Assembly (NCBI GenBank): GCA_030737835.1
Contig: CM060847.1
Location: 16,034,656 to 16,098,655, forward strand
Reading direction: 5' to 3'
Length of the DNA: 64,000 nt
Source of the DNA: Acorus gramineus
Taxonomy: Eukaryota > Streptophyta > Magnoliopsida > Acorales > Acoraceae
The first letter of the stretch is position 1; the number at the start of each line of letters is the position of its first letter. This document shows positions 35,993 to 48,100 of the stretch, piece by piece. Under the pieces are notes generated by a model. That model was not told the DNA's origin. It searched no databases and saw only the letters and a program-made list of their open reading frames with translations. Made by a program: the position numbers and the translations under genes.

Positions 35993-37089
35993 GAGATATA
36001 TAAGAAAAATGTGTTACGTACCTTGTCCTATATTATACTCCCAAGTCTCAAGATAGGGACTTAAAAAAACTTTCAAATATCAGGGACCTAAAAAAATAAA
36101 CAAATGTCGGCTGATCTAGTATATGCACCAGATCTGTGGTTAAGAATTTAGAAACATTTTATCAAACATAGCTTTTGAAAATGAAAACCCTCACAACAAA
36201 CCACAATCCCAAGATCAACAGACCCTAGAACAAATCAACACCAAGCTTCAAAGGAACCCTAATATATAAACTTTAGTTTCTGCGGTGGGGCTACGTCGTC
36301 AGATCCGTAGGATCCGGGTTGTGCATCGCTGTCTTTCGTCGGATCACGTCACGGAGAGAAGAGAAGGGGCATCGTGGAGAGAAAAAGAGATCGGGGTAGG
36401 ACGGTGGAAGGACAGCGGGCGAGATGGATGGCGGATGGACGGATGGCGGGCGGGACGAACGGCGGACAGACCTCAAATGAAATCAAAGGTTTTGATTTTT
36501 TTTATTTTTCTAGGGTTTGCAGGACATAGAGGAAGATGGGATACATTTGGGAGAGGTTGAAAAAAAATGAGAAGAGAGAGAGTTGGCTAGAAAAAAAATA
36601 GTGTTTTATTGAAGGGGCAATGTGTTATACTGTAGTTTTCCCTACAAGGCTCAATATGGAAAAAATATTGTATGGAGCCTTGTAAGGAGTCTTTTAGACC
36701 TTTTTTTTTTTCATTTTCAACTCCTTATGTTAGAGAATGGATCATATAGGAAGGCTTTTGAAGATACTCTAAAACCCTATCCAAAGGGACAAAATCAACA
36801 TTTACAGATGATTTTTTATATTTTCAACACATCATAAGGGTTTTTAAGTATATTATATTTTCAACCAATATTAACCAGACTAAATATTCACAGAATAATT
36901 ATACTATCAATAAAAATTTAACTCAGAGGGCTATTTAGATTTACATAGATGTTTTTAGTAATTATAGAGGCTTTAGAAAAAGTCAAGGGGTTATATGGAT
37001 TTGCAGTTTACAGTGGGGTTATTTGGATTTTCCCCTTAAATAAAATACAAAAATAATTAACAGAATCCATTAAAAATACAACTCAAAAC
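35993..37089. other. Upstream region of LSD1-like gene
   Basis: 36285-36480 is a GC-rich island with GGCGGATGGACGGATGGCGG-like repeats in otherwise AT-rich DNA. No frame in it matches a protein I know. The rest shows nothing recognisable. Confidence 0.5.
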
Positions 37090-37249
37090 AAGGCCTCTTT
37101 CTTCTTCTTCTTCTTCAAACCTTCTCATCGTTGAAATATTCCGAAATAAAGCGCGTCGAAGCGGACACGAATCCAAATCCATTTAGTATTTGTACCGGAT
37201 CGGTTAGGGTTTCCATCTTTTGATCTCTCAGGAACGATCGCCGGATAAA
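37090..37249 (+). promoter_or_regulatory. Putative LSD1-like leader exon
   Basis: A CTT repeat at 37100-37116 and the telo-box complement TAGGGTTT at 37205-37212 resemble a plant transcript start. A donor AAA|GTAACC at 37249/37250 could open a leader intron that ends at TAG 39113. No coding sequence lies in this exon. Confidence 0.5.
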
Positions 37250-39115
37250 GTAACCCTTTCCATCTATTCTATCGTCGGGTGCGATTTTAGGTTCTTCTGT
37301 GTTTTTTTTTATTTTGATGTTTTGTTATGTTGTCTGTTGAGGGAACACTTAAGAATCGGTGAACAAAACATGGAAATATTGGGTTTTGCTGTTTATCACC
37401 TATGAAAATTTGAGTTTGCATGGTTTGGTTAAGCATTTCTTGATTCAGTTTTGTTGAATTCACTATCTGTTTTGGATGTGGCGATTTTTTTTAGCGTATA
37501 TGTTTCATTTTTGTGCGATGAAGCACTTGATACATTTTTCATGATGTTAGACCTTTTGTTGGAGGATGTTGTGAGGATTGTGTGTTTGTGGTTGTATGGT
37601 TGGCTATCGATGTATAAAAAAAGGTATTTATGATTGTGATTAGTGTATATGATGTGTGGATTTTTTCGCATGGGGATAAGATTTTAAGTATAATTTATTG
37701 AATTTTATGGGATAACATTTCTATCAATTTTATCGGTATCCATATTTGTCTAAATCGAGATAAAAAGAGGGGATAAAGTTATTGTTTATACTGGACAAAA
37801 GATCTTCATTCTCAATTAAAAATCAGGGCTATTGTCTGCAGTTTATCCTGAATTTTTTTTATATCAAACATGATAAGTTGTTCTCTAACCCCTTATCCTT
37901 CCAATTATCCCATTATCTCAACAATTATTCTCTTAGCAAACCAGGCATAAAAGTAATGGGTATCTAGGTATGGCTCTACCACAATACATATTCAGATGAT
38001 CAATCTGAATTCACTGGAAGATGAGAGTCTATTTGTCATTTTGGAATTTTAGTAATGTGGTTTTGTTTGAATTGAATTCTTTAAGGTACCTGAGGTCAAT
38101 TTTTTTTTTTTTTTTAATATTTGGTCTGTCATTGGAATTTTTTTTTAATGGCTGGTTCCAGGTGAGTGATTTAATTTAGTTTTGATATTTTTTTTTATAG
38201 GAAATCACATAGACTTCTGATTTTTTTTTTTTTTTGGGTAAATGTGAAACATTGCAGTTGAAGTTCTTATCATTGTTATGGAAACTTTATGTATGGGAAA
38301 GGGTATGGATGCAGAAAAATAGTAGCATCAATCAAAGTTTAGTTATTGATGATATCATGTTAGTTTCAAGCTTGTCAGGATGGACTTTTCCAGACTCAAC
38401 ACACAGCGTCCATGCTTAAGAATTATTTAGTTTGAAAAGAAAAAGGAAGCGCCTGCCATTGTGGATTACTTATATCACTGCCCTAAGAGCTGCATTGCAA
38501 CTATATGGAAGTCTGGACAGCGATCTCAATGATTGTATAAGTTTGATCCACATGCAATAGTTTATACTTGAGCATAGGTTTGAGGAATACATGAATTCAT
38601 TTAGATAAATTTGTTGAAAAGTTGTTGACATATTCTGACAAACAGTGACATTGATATCATTGGCTATCTCTATAAATTTTCCAGTAACTTTCCACACATG
38701 TGACATATAATTCATGTTGCAATTGTATCCGATATGAGATGAGTTGGTATAGTTGATGCATCTTTTGCACTGTTGGATGATAGAAATTCGCTGTTCAGTA
38801 TTGCCAGGAGTTTATGGGTTTTTATGCACTGTTGGATGGTTACTCAACAAAATTCTGCAAAATATATGTGATATGGAGATGTGGAATGGATTGCAGAATT
38901 TACCAGGAAGGCCTGTTTTCTGTTTGTTTGTTTTCTCATGCTATGTTGTTGCACATGCTTTAGTTGGCTTATGGATGGTTCATGCTTGTTTCTACGTTAT
39001 AATCACATTTCTTACTGCCTTTGTTTTGAATGCTGTATGCACTTTTGCAATTTTAATTTGTTGCTAATATTAGGCACTACTGATAAGTTTTAACTTTCAA
39101 GTACAAATGATAGGT

Positions 39116-42100
39116 ATGCAGAGCCAACTTGTATGTGCTGGATGTAGGAGAATTCTTCTCTACCCAAGAGGAGCCACGAATGTTTGCTGTGCAGTATGCA
39201 ATACCGTAACTGGTTCAATTCTTTCCCTACCTTGCTTTTTGTCTGTATGGTTGTGAAATTTACATTTATTTATGCTTTTAGGAATTTTTTTTTGATGGAA
39301 ACGGCAGGCGATCACCTTTGTATTATAATTTAATAAAAGGCAAAAGCCCAAAAGGAAAGTACAAAAGGAAAATGAAAAACCAAAGCACAACCAATACAAA
39401 ATCCTTGCTTTTAGGAATTTTGTATGTTTAAAAATTATGGCATCCTACATTGGATGAACATTTCTTTCAAAAACTAGGCTCTAAAGCACTGTACATGACA
39501 GTTTTCTTTATTGATATTTGAAATAAACATTGCTTTATAGGTTCTGCCTTAATATCTTGTCTGATTACAATCATAAAGCATAAATTGTGAGAATATTCAT
39601 TTCATATTTGCGTGTGCATGGATATGACACAAATGATGCAGAGCTCCTCATTAATAGTCTCATCTCAATTTCTTTTGAAGAAATGCAAACTTTTTCTTTT
39701 TCTGAAACAAACAGCTCATTCAGTTCAATAATGCAACAGATATGAAGAAGAAGACAGTAACTACATAGTTCTTTTAATCAGAGATACAGAGGCAACCGTG
39801 CCGTTTGCCCCACTTATTCTATGTTACCCAGTGGGGGTAGTGGACTCCCACCACTTTCTTGACAATAGACTACTTACTCCATGTATTCCTTTCCCCTTCT
39901 ATGGCATCATGGTCAATCCTAGATTATATAATCAACATCTCAAGGACCTCCCCTTTCCTCTTGCATTACTTTTGATCTTGATTCTTCTACCCTTGTAGAC
40001 TGCATCCACTAGACTAGTAATCTTCTGTCTATAGCTTTCTAATGTCTTTCCATTGCATGTTAGAAAATAGATATTCTTATCTCATTGATTCTGCCTCAGT
40101 CAAATCCTTAAGTTTAGCATGCCATTGTTCCTATTCTTCCTGAAGGTTTTCTTTGCAAAAATGACATTTTCCCTTTTCTGCCTGAGGTTCTACTCTAGAT
40201 CATTTGGTTAATCAAAATTAACTCTTACTCAAGAAGTTCAGATTTTACTCAATATATTTATTTGATAACTCTCCCCTTTCCCCATTCATCTGACCAGAAC
40301 CTTAAATTTCCTATTTGAGCAACTACAGGGTACATCTGGTTGTGAACCACAGGCCCAACTCTCTTGATTTATTTTGCACATGAATGCGTAAGTTCCTTTT
40401 GTAAAAGAAAACTAAGTTAAACTAGCGCCACCCAGATAGAATTGTTTTTGGACAGTGTAATTCAATGCACAGGCCTGATTTTGAATTCAAGTTTGAGATG
40501 GAAATATTACTAGATCGTGTTTATAAAACTTCAAAACTTGTTTTCGAAATGCCATACCATCTCTAACATCTACAATTTACCTTTAGAGATAAGCAGAGGA
40601 TTCCCGAGGAATTAATTGTGGCATAAACAAGAATTCGAGGAGGGGAATACCGAGACTCTTCATCGTCTTTTCCATCCCATCATACTTATTATAAAATATC
40701 AGCTTGTGGGGTGGAATGCTGAATTTGTCACATAAGACGTGTTATTGTCAATTACCATTGAATGGTTCCTTGAACCAGCATTCATGGTGCAGTCCTGACT
40801 GTCTGTTCAGCCTTTTTTTCTCCTGCATCAGTTTTGTCAAAGTTAATTTTCCCTACAAGAAGACAAACTTGCACAAATATGTGGAATGAATATCTAGAGT
40901 TTGGATCTTTCAATGTGTTATGCTGGTTATAGTATGTTGGAAATGATTGTAATTGATGATCCTTGGCTTGTGTAAATATTGTTATGGTAAGATGGCAATA
41001 CCTGTCCTTTCAAAATGAAACCAGCACAGGGTTATTAATATTCCATTAACTTATCGTATTTCTTGTTATGAAGTTCCTTTGCAACAGAAATGATGTGCTT
41101 GAGTTAATTTTTCAAAACTAAGAAACCATGCAATCAGATCTTGTGACTTCAACCACAACAGCAGGGGGGATATAACACATGTTGGCCTTGATAGTAAAAT
41201 GTTGTTGCATCTCAGTAGGTCGTCGAAATTGAGTGGGTTTTTTTACTCATTAATTCTATTCTCTGAGTGAAAGACTCCCTTTAAAATACATAGTTGGTTC
41301 TACTTTAAAAAACACTTTGGATGTTCAAGATCTTGTTCCTTGCTAAGTATGGTTATTTAATATGTCACCATACTACCTTTAATTGGAACTGTCAGTTTTA
41401 TATTTTTCCCCAGGGTGGTTCAGTATATACATAGGTTTCACTTGCATTTGTATAATTTTGAATCATTATTTGTGCAGGAGTGCCCACGGCACGGCTTGTA
41501 TGTGCAGGTTGCCGGACATTGCTAATGTACACTGAGGGGGCATCAAGTGTGAGATGTTCTTGCTGTCAGACCATTAATCTGGCAAGACCAGGTATCTCTT
41601 AATGTAACTGTTAGTTTTTTGGCATATAGTCATCCCCCTGAGAAAGAACAGCCCACCTAAAACATATATCTGAAAAACCCCCATAGTTTAGCATCTATTG
41701 CAATTTCCCCACTTAAAAAAATATTAGGCTGCTGTTATAAGTGAAAGAAGGGTAATTTTGGTATTTACAAATAAATTGAAGACATTTAGATTATATTCTT
41801 TGGAATATGCTTTTCCAGTTGGAAAATTAATCTGTTGAAATTGCGATTGATGCTGAAGCATAGATGGTTTCTCAGATATATGTTTTAGCTTTTAGGCAGG
41901 GTTTTTTTAGATATACCGGATTTTGTTTGGTTATACTTATACACAGAAAAAAAACCTAATCCTTAAGAAAGCACTTCACATAATGTATAAGTATACGGTA
42001 TATATATTTTTGAGGAAAGTATATAATATAAAAATTTAATTGCGGTTTGTTGGAGTTGCATATAAACACTATGCAAGGATTACAATGAGGTGGACAAAAT

Positions 42101-45100
42101 TCTTTGGCAGGTGTTGTATCCCTGTCAGATATAAAGTCATGTCCCGTATTACAGCACAATATAAATCCATCTAGAGGTGCTGTGTTGACACAGTGTCCGT
42201 GTATGTGTTATGTGGATTACTTGTGTCTTTTTTGTTTTTGTTTTTTTCCTTTATAATCTCTTTCTGGGATGGCATTATTCATCTAGCTTCATATCATTTC
42301 TGTTCTGTACTCTGAGTCAGATATTATCATCTACTGTAATCAAACTTAAGCTTCTAACTTCAAATTATTTAAAATAATTTTTACTGATAAAAACTTGTTA
42401 GTGATTAGCATTAGTATTCAACAATTACCAATTTATAGAAAAATCTAATTGTTCCTCTAAAATTTGAAGGTTCTTGTAGCGAACAAAATGTTCTTACAAA
42501 TTATAAAGATAGCTCGGAGAGCAATCAAAATATAAGAATCCAGGTGAAAGTGGGTACAATTTAAGGCCCCGTTTGGTTGCGCGTTTGAACGCGCTTTTGC
42601 TTTTTGAAAAGCTGAAAAGCTAAAATCGTGCAGCCAAACGGGATAGCTTTTTACAGAATCGGAAGCTGGATTCCTTTTAATTTTTCCCTCGAAATCTGTG
42701 TTTTAAAAAGCTCAGAAACAACGCTTTTTGGTCGGAATCGATTTTTTGAATTGAAAAACAACTTTCTCTGCCAAACATTAAACTCCTTTCAAATATTGAT
42801 TCCTGAATTAAAAAAAAACATCCTAAAAAAGTCAAGGTCTAAAATCATCTTAAAAAGCAGCTTTATTCCAAAAGCTACTTTTCAATCTGTGTTTCCAAAC
42901 GGACCTTAAATCTATTTGATCCTCCATCTCTTTTTATGAGGCTTTTCGAGAATTACAATTTCAAGGAGTTACAAGTATGGGAGAAATCTTAAAATAAAGG
43001 AAAGACTTGTGGTGCGTGATCCTTAGGGCTTTTGTGCCTTGTTGTTTAGGATCAGCGATGCTTTACTCTTCATCCTTCTCGGATTACTTGACTTAGAACT
43101 TGATTTGAAATAGCTTCGACCTCTTGAATACTTGGCTTGATGTTTCTTTTTCTGGACTTTCTCTTTCATGAACAGAGTTAAGATTGTTCTTCAAGTACGT
43201 GGAATCCTTCGAGAGTTTGTATTTCTCTCCCACTGAATTTTCTCCACCTTCTTCTTTTCCTTCTTTTTCTTGTCTTCTCTTTCTTTCGCCCTTGTCTTCT
43301 CTTTCTTTCGCAACCTTTTTCCGCCTTCTCCCTTCCCTCCTATTTATAGAGGGATGAGAGAGTGGGGTTGTTATCTCAGGAACGTGTCTCAGAGATAGTT
43401 ATTTGAGGAACAACCCTAGGGATAGTTATTTTAGGAATGAGCCTGTGGTTCTTGGGGTAGTTATTTGAGGAACGACCCCCCCCCCCCCCGAAGATAGATT
43501 TGATTTTTTTTTTTGCGGGGAGGCCAACAGGGCCGGCCTAGCAGCCCCCCTTGCAGGGATGGCCCTGCAGCATGGTCGGGTTGGGCCTTGCAGCAGGGCT
43601 AGTTGGGCCTTGTAGCAAGGCCAGCTTGGTCCTTGTCCCCTTCACCCCACCCCCTCTCTCAACATATATATACTTATTCAAAATTTTGATATCTACAAAT
43701 TGCCCCCTCAAGGATGAATAAAAGAGTCCAAGGGTGAATTTTTTTTATCATCCTTGATTTTTTTTTTTGAGATAGAAATGATATGATTTTAAATAGTTTG
43801 TTAAGATAGTTATAATTTCGAATTTGATTTTTTTAAGATAGGGATGACACAATTTTATATAGGTTGTTAGGATAGTTATAATTTCAAATTTGATTTTATC
43901 TGTGGAGAAAAGAATAAACTTAGAAGATTAAAATTGGTTATAAATAGGGTTAACTCTCTCTGTAGGGTCATTAAGATTTAAAATTCGGAGGTTTTTTTTT
44001 GTAAAGGTCGTTTTTACCTTTTCTGAATCCTCCTCCTTTTTTGGAGATGCCGTAAGGAAGCTTTCGTGTTGACTCTTCTTCTCAAAACGCCTCGCGAAGG
44101 AAGTACAAAATGTGTTCGTTTCCCTTTTAAGGAATGGGTTGTGGAGGAGATGGTCAGGGGTGTGAAGTATTTACTCTTCCCTGATGTGAAGATTGCTTAT
44201 CATGGGACAACATCTAAGGAAAATCCTGCGGCATTGTCGCATTTGAAGTTGATAGTTTATGAATGGTATGACCCTTACGGTGTACAACTTGATCCTGATC
44301 TATCCATGCGATATATAAGAGAAAATATGCGTTCTGACAATGAAACGCTTTCAGCTCCTCCAAGACCTCTTTTATCATCCCCTTTTTGTCATGCTGAAGT
44401 AGAGTCTCCCAGTCCCTAGGATAGTATCTCGGATTTCTTCTCATTTGACCAGTTGGGGTGAAGGAATAAGGAATCAAGGCGATATTCAATATTTGAACGG
44501 CTTTTGTGAATGGATGACTGAAATTCATAAGGAGTTATTAACTTGGAAGAAAACCAAATCTTTCAGTTATTTCATGGAGCCGGCTTGCTACGAATATTGT
44601 CGTCCCGATGAAATGTATAGAGTACTTTGTGAACTTTGGTGCTTAGAGACAAATTCGTTCGTTACGAGCAATGGGAATTCAGTATTTCGATTTCTCATAT
44701 TAATTTGATTTCCGGATGTATAAGAGGAAATTATTATGAAGAAACTGTGTTTGACCTAAAGCACCTGATGGAGCTCACTGAGTCATCATGTACTTTTGTT
44801 ATAGGGTGAATTCTGTACCCCAAATCCTTTGAGATCGCATGTAGTAAAGAATGCGAAGATGAGATAAGCTTCTGGTAGTGACATCAATAGACCATTACCC
44901 ATTTACAGTAGAGAAAGATGATCACAATATAGAAAAACGGATCCATGTGATCTACTCAATGTTCATAAAGAGAGTAAAGAGGGCAATGCAGTATATGAAA
45001 CAGCTTGCATTGATCTTTTCCTTTGTCGATTTGCGTTGCCACATAATGGAGATTTAATTCACCCGGGTACCTTTATTTTTGCTCCGCGTATAGTAATTAG

Positions 45101-48100
45101 GTTCACATATAATTTTGCGTTTGCCATCCTCTGTAGCCTATATAGAGAGTTATCTTGTACATACAATGGCTTGTCAACTCAATCTTCTCTCGGGGTGAAA
45201 TAGGCCAAGCTTGTTCTTATTGACCTCTACATTATCTTTACCGTTGGATTGAGCTTCATTTCCGAAAAGGAGTATATGGTGTAGTGAAATCCATAAATAT
45301 ATTTCCTTTCTTGCCAAGTATAGCCGGTGTTTTGAATGCTTACTTCTACTGGGAATCGTCCATTCACCAAGTATAGCCTTCTTGATGACAAATTTATGTC
45401 ACCCGTGTTTTTCTCTTTTGAGTCAGTGGTAGGCCTGTGTATTTAATTTATCATTGAGGAGATGTGATTGATGTAGAGTATTATAACTCTCATAGGTTTG
45501 CACGACAGCATGGCTACAAGCAAGTCATTCCTGAATCTCTAGTGCCTCTAATAGAGTCTGTCGTTTCTTACGGGTTGTTCAGTTCTTCATGGCTCTTTTC
45601 AGAATGAATAAACTGGGTCGGTTTACATCACTGCGCCTTTGGCAGGTTTAAGGAACGCACTTTCTATAGAGTACAACAAGTGGCTTCGTGAGAAGATAAA
45701 GCCTATTCTTGCTACCTTCCTGATTGAAGTTCTTCTAGTGAGTGAAAAGTTTTCTTTCGAATTCAAGTTCCTTGCAATCTAGATCACCTTAGACATCTAT
45801 ACTGAGAGATGCGAACATGGGCTCTTAAGAACACCAACCTTCGGTGTAGAGCGCCTAAAATCTTCACCTGTACTTGGAATACACCCTGTCACCTTCTAAA
45901 ATTCTGGAAAAATCCTCTCAACCAAGCTAGATGCCCTGGGTTGAACTTCAATAGGTACTGCTCCAGACTTGGCTTTAGTCACATCAGCAACGACTTTTGA
46001 TCTATCTTCCATATCATTATTGCAAAGGTCGGTCGACTCCTCCATGAAGTCCCGTATCATAGAAAAACTCGTATCTCCAATATGTGCCGTTTTGCGTTCC
46101 AAACGCCCAAGCCAATATCATCTAGATTATCCAAGGGAATGTGTAGGAACAATATCAGGCGTATGTTTGGGTGAATCTAAAAAAGAAAAAAGAAAAAGAG
46201 AGAACTCATACCCTTCTTCTTCACAAAAGGAACTTCTTCAACAACTCTTCATGTAGACCCATCATCGCTAACAATCTCTGGAGCAATTTCCGGGGCTAGT
46301 ACATTTTTGGAGGTCGGTTCAGATGCAGTTGCTCGAGGAACATCTACTGATAGCGTGACGTAGCAGATGGTGTCACCCGAATATGTAGAAGTGGCTGAGT
46401 CGCCAACCTCTTTTGCTTTCCATTAGGAAATGGCAGTATCTGTAGCAGCATGGAAAATCACCGAAGGTTGGTGTTCTTTTGCGCCTATGTTTGCATCTCT
46501 TAGTATAGATGTATGATGATCTAGATCGCAAGGAACTAGGGTTGATGCCCTGGCAATCTTTAATCCATTCATCTTTATTGAAATCGAAAGAAAACCTTTC
46601 ACTTGCCAGAAGAACTTCAATCAAGAAGGTAGAAAGCATAGGCCTTATCTTCTCACAAAGCCACTTGTCGTATTCTGTAGAAAGTGCATTCCTTAAACTT
46701 GCCAAAGGGCCCAGTGGTGTAAACCGACTCAGTTTATTCCTTTTGAAAAGAGTCATGAAGAACTGAATAGCCCGTAAAGGAACGACAGACTCTATTAAGG
46801 GCATTGGATATCCATGAATGTTTTGCCTGCACTGATTGACAAGCAAAAAACATCGGGCGGCATAACTTTGTAATCAAGAAGGCTGACTTCCCCAATTCTA
46901 CAGTTGATCTTTTAGTCGAGAAATTGAAGCCTATTTCTTTTGTACGACGCAATAAAGCTCCGGGTTCTATAAAAGATGATTCCCAGTAGAAGTAAGCATT
47001 CAGAACACCTGCTATACTTGACAAAAAAGGGAATATATTTATGGATTTCACTACACCATATACTCCTTTTTAAAATGAAGCTCAATCCAACGGTAAAGAT
47101 AATGTAGAGGTCAATAAGAACAAGCCTGACCTATTTCACCCTGAGTTGACAAGCCGATGCATGTACGAGATAACTCTCTATATAGGCTACAAAGGATGGC
47201 AGACGCAAAATTATATGTGAACCTGATCACTATACGCGCAACAGAAACAAAGGTACCCGGATGAATTAAATCTCCATTATGTGGCAATGCAAATCAACAA
47301 AGGAAAAGAACAATGCAAGCTGCTTCATATACTGCATTGCCCTCTTTACTCTCTTTATGAACATTGAGTAGATCACATGGATCCGTTTTTCCATATTGTG
47401 ATCATCTTTCTCTACTGTAAGCGGGTAATGGTCTATTGATGTTACTACCAGAAGCTTATCTCATCTTCGCATTCTTTACTACATGCGATCTCATATGATT
47501 TGGGGTACGGAATTCACCCATATACCAGAATTCTATCCAATCAGAATGCCTAATCTTGTCAGAACAGCATGTGGCGGCAAGAATGGCATGTGCACAATAT
47601 AAGAGAAGATAAGTACGTGATGACTTAGAGAACTTCATCATATGCTTTAGATCAAGCACAGATTTTTCATAATAATTTTCTTCTATACATCCGACAATCA
47701 AATTAATATGAGAAATCGAAATATTGATTTCCCATTGCTCATAACGAATGAATTTGTTTCTGGGCACCAAAGTCCACAAAGTGCTCTATATATTTCGTCG
47801 GGACGACAATATTCGTAGCAAGTCAGTTCCATGAAATAACTAAAAGATTTGGTTTTCTTCCAAGTTGATAACTCCTTATGAATTTCAGTCATCCATTCAC
47901 AAAATCCGTTCAGATATTGAATATTCCCTTGATTCCTTATTCTTTCACCCCAACGGATTAAACGAGAACAAATCCGAGATGCTACCCTAGGGACCGGAGA
48001 CTCTTTGCTTTAGCATGGTGAAAAGGGAATGATAAAAGAGGCCTTGGAGAAGTTGAAAGCGGTTCATTGTCAGAACGCATGTTTTCGCTTATATATCGCA

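Noticed and set aside
38753..39093. Hydrophobic Cys-rich plus-strand frames before the LSD1 start codon
   Set aside because: They lie in the leader intron, and the clear splice acceptor at 39113 follows them; no family match.
44214..44528. Minus-strand frame of about 100 codons opposite the left PMD pseudogene
   Set aside because: It is antisense to the recognisable PMD reading and looks like a shadow.
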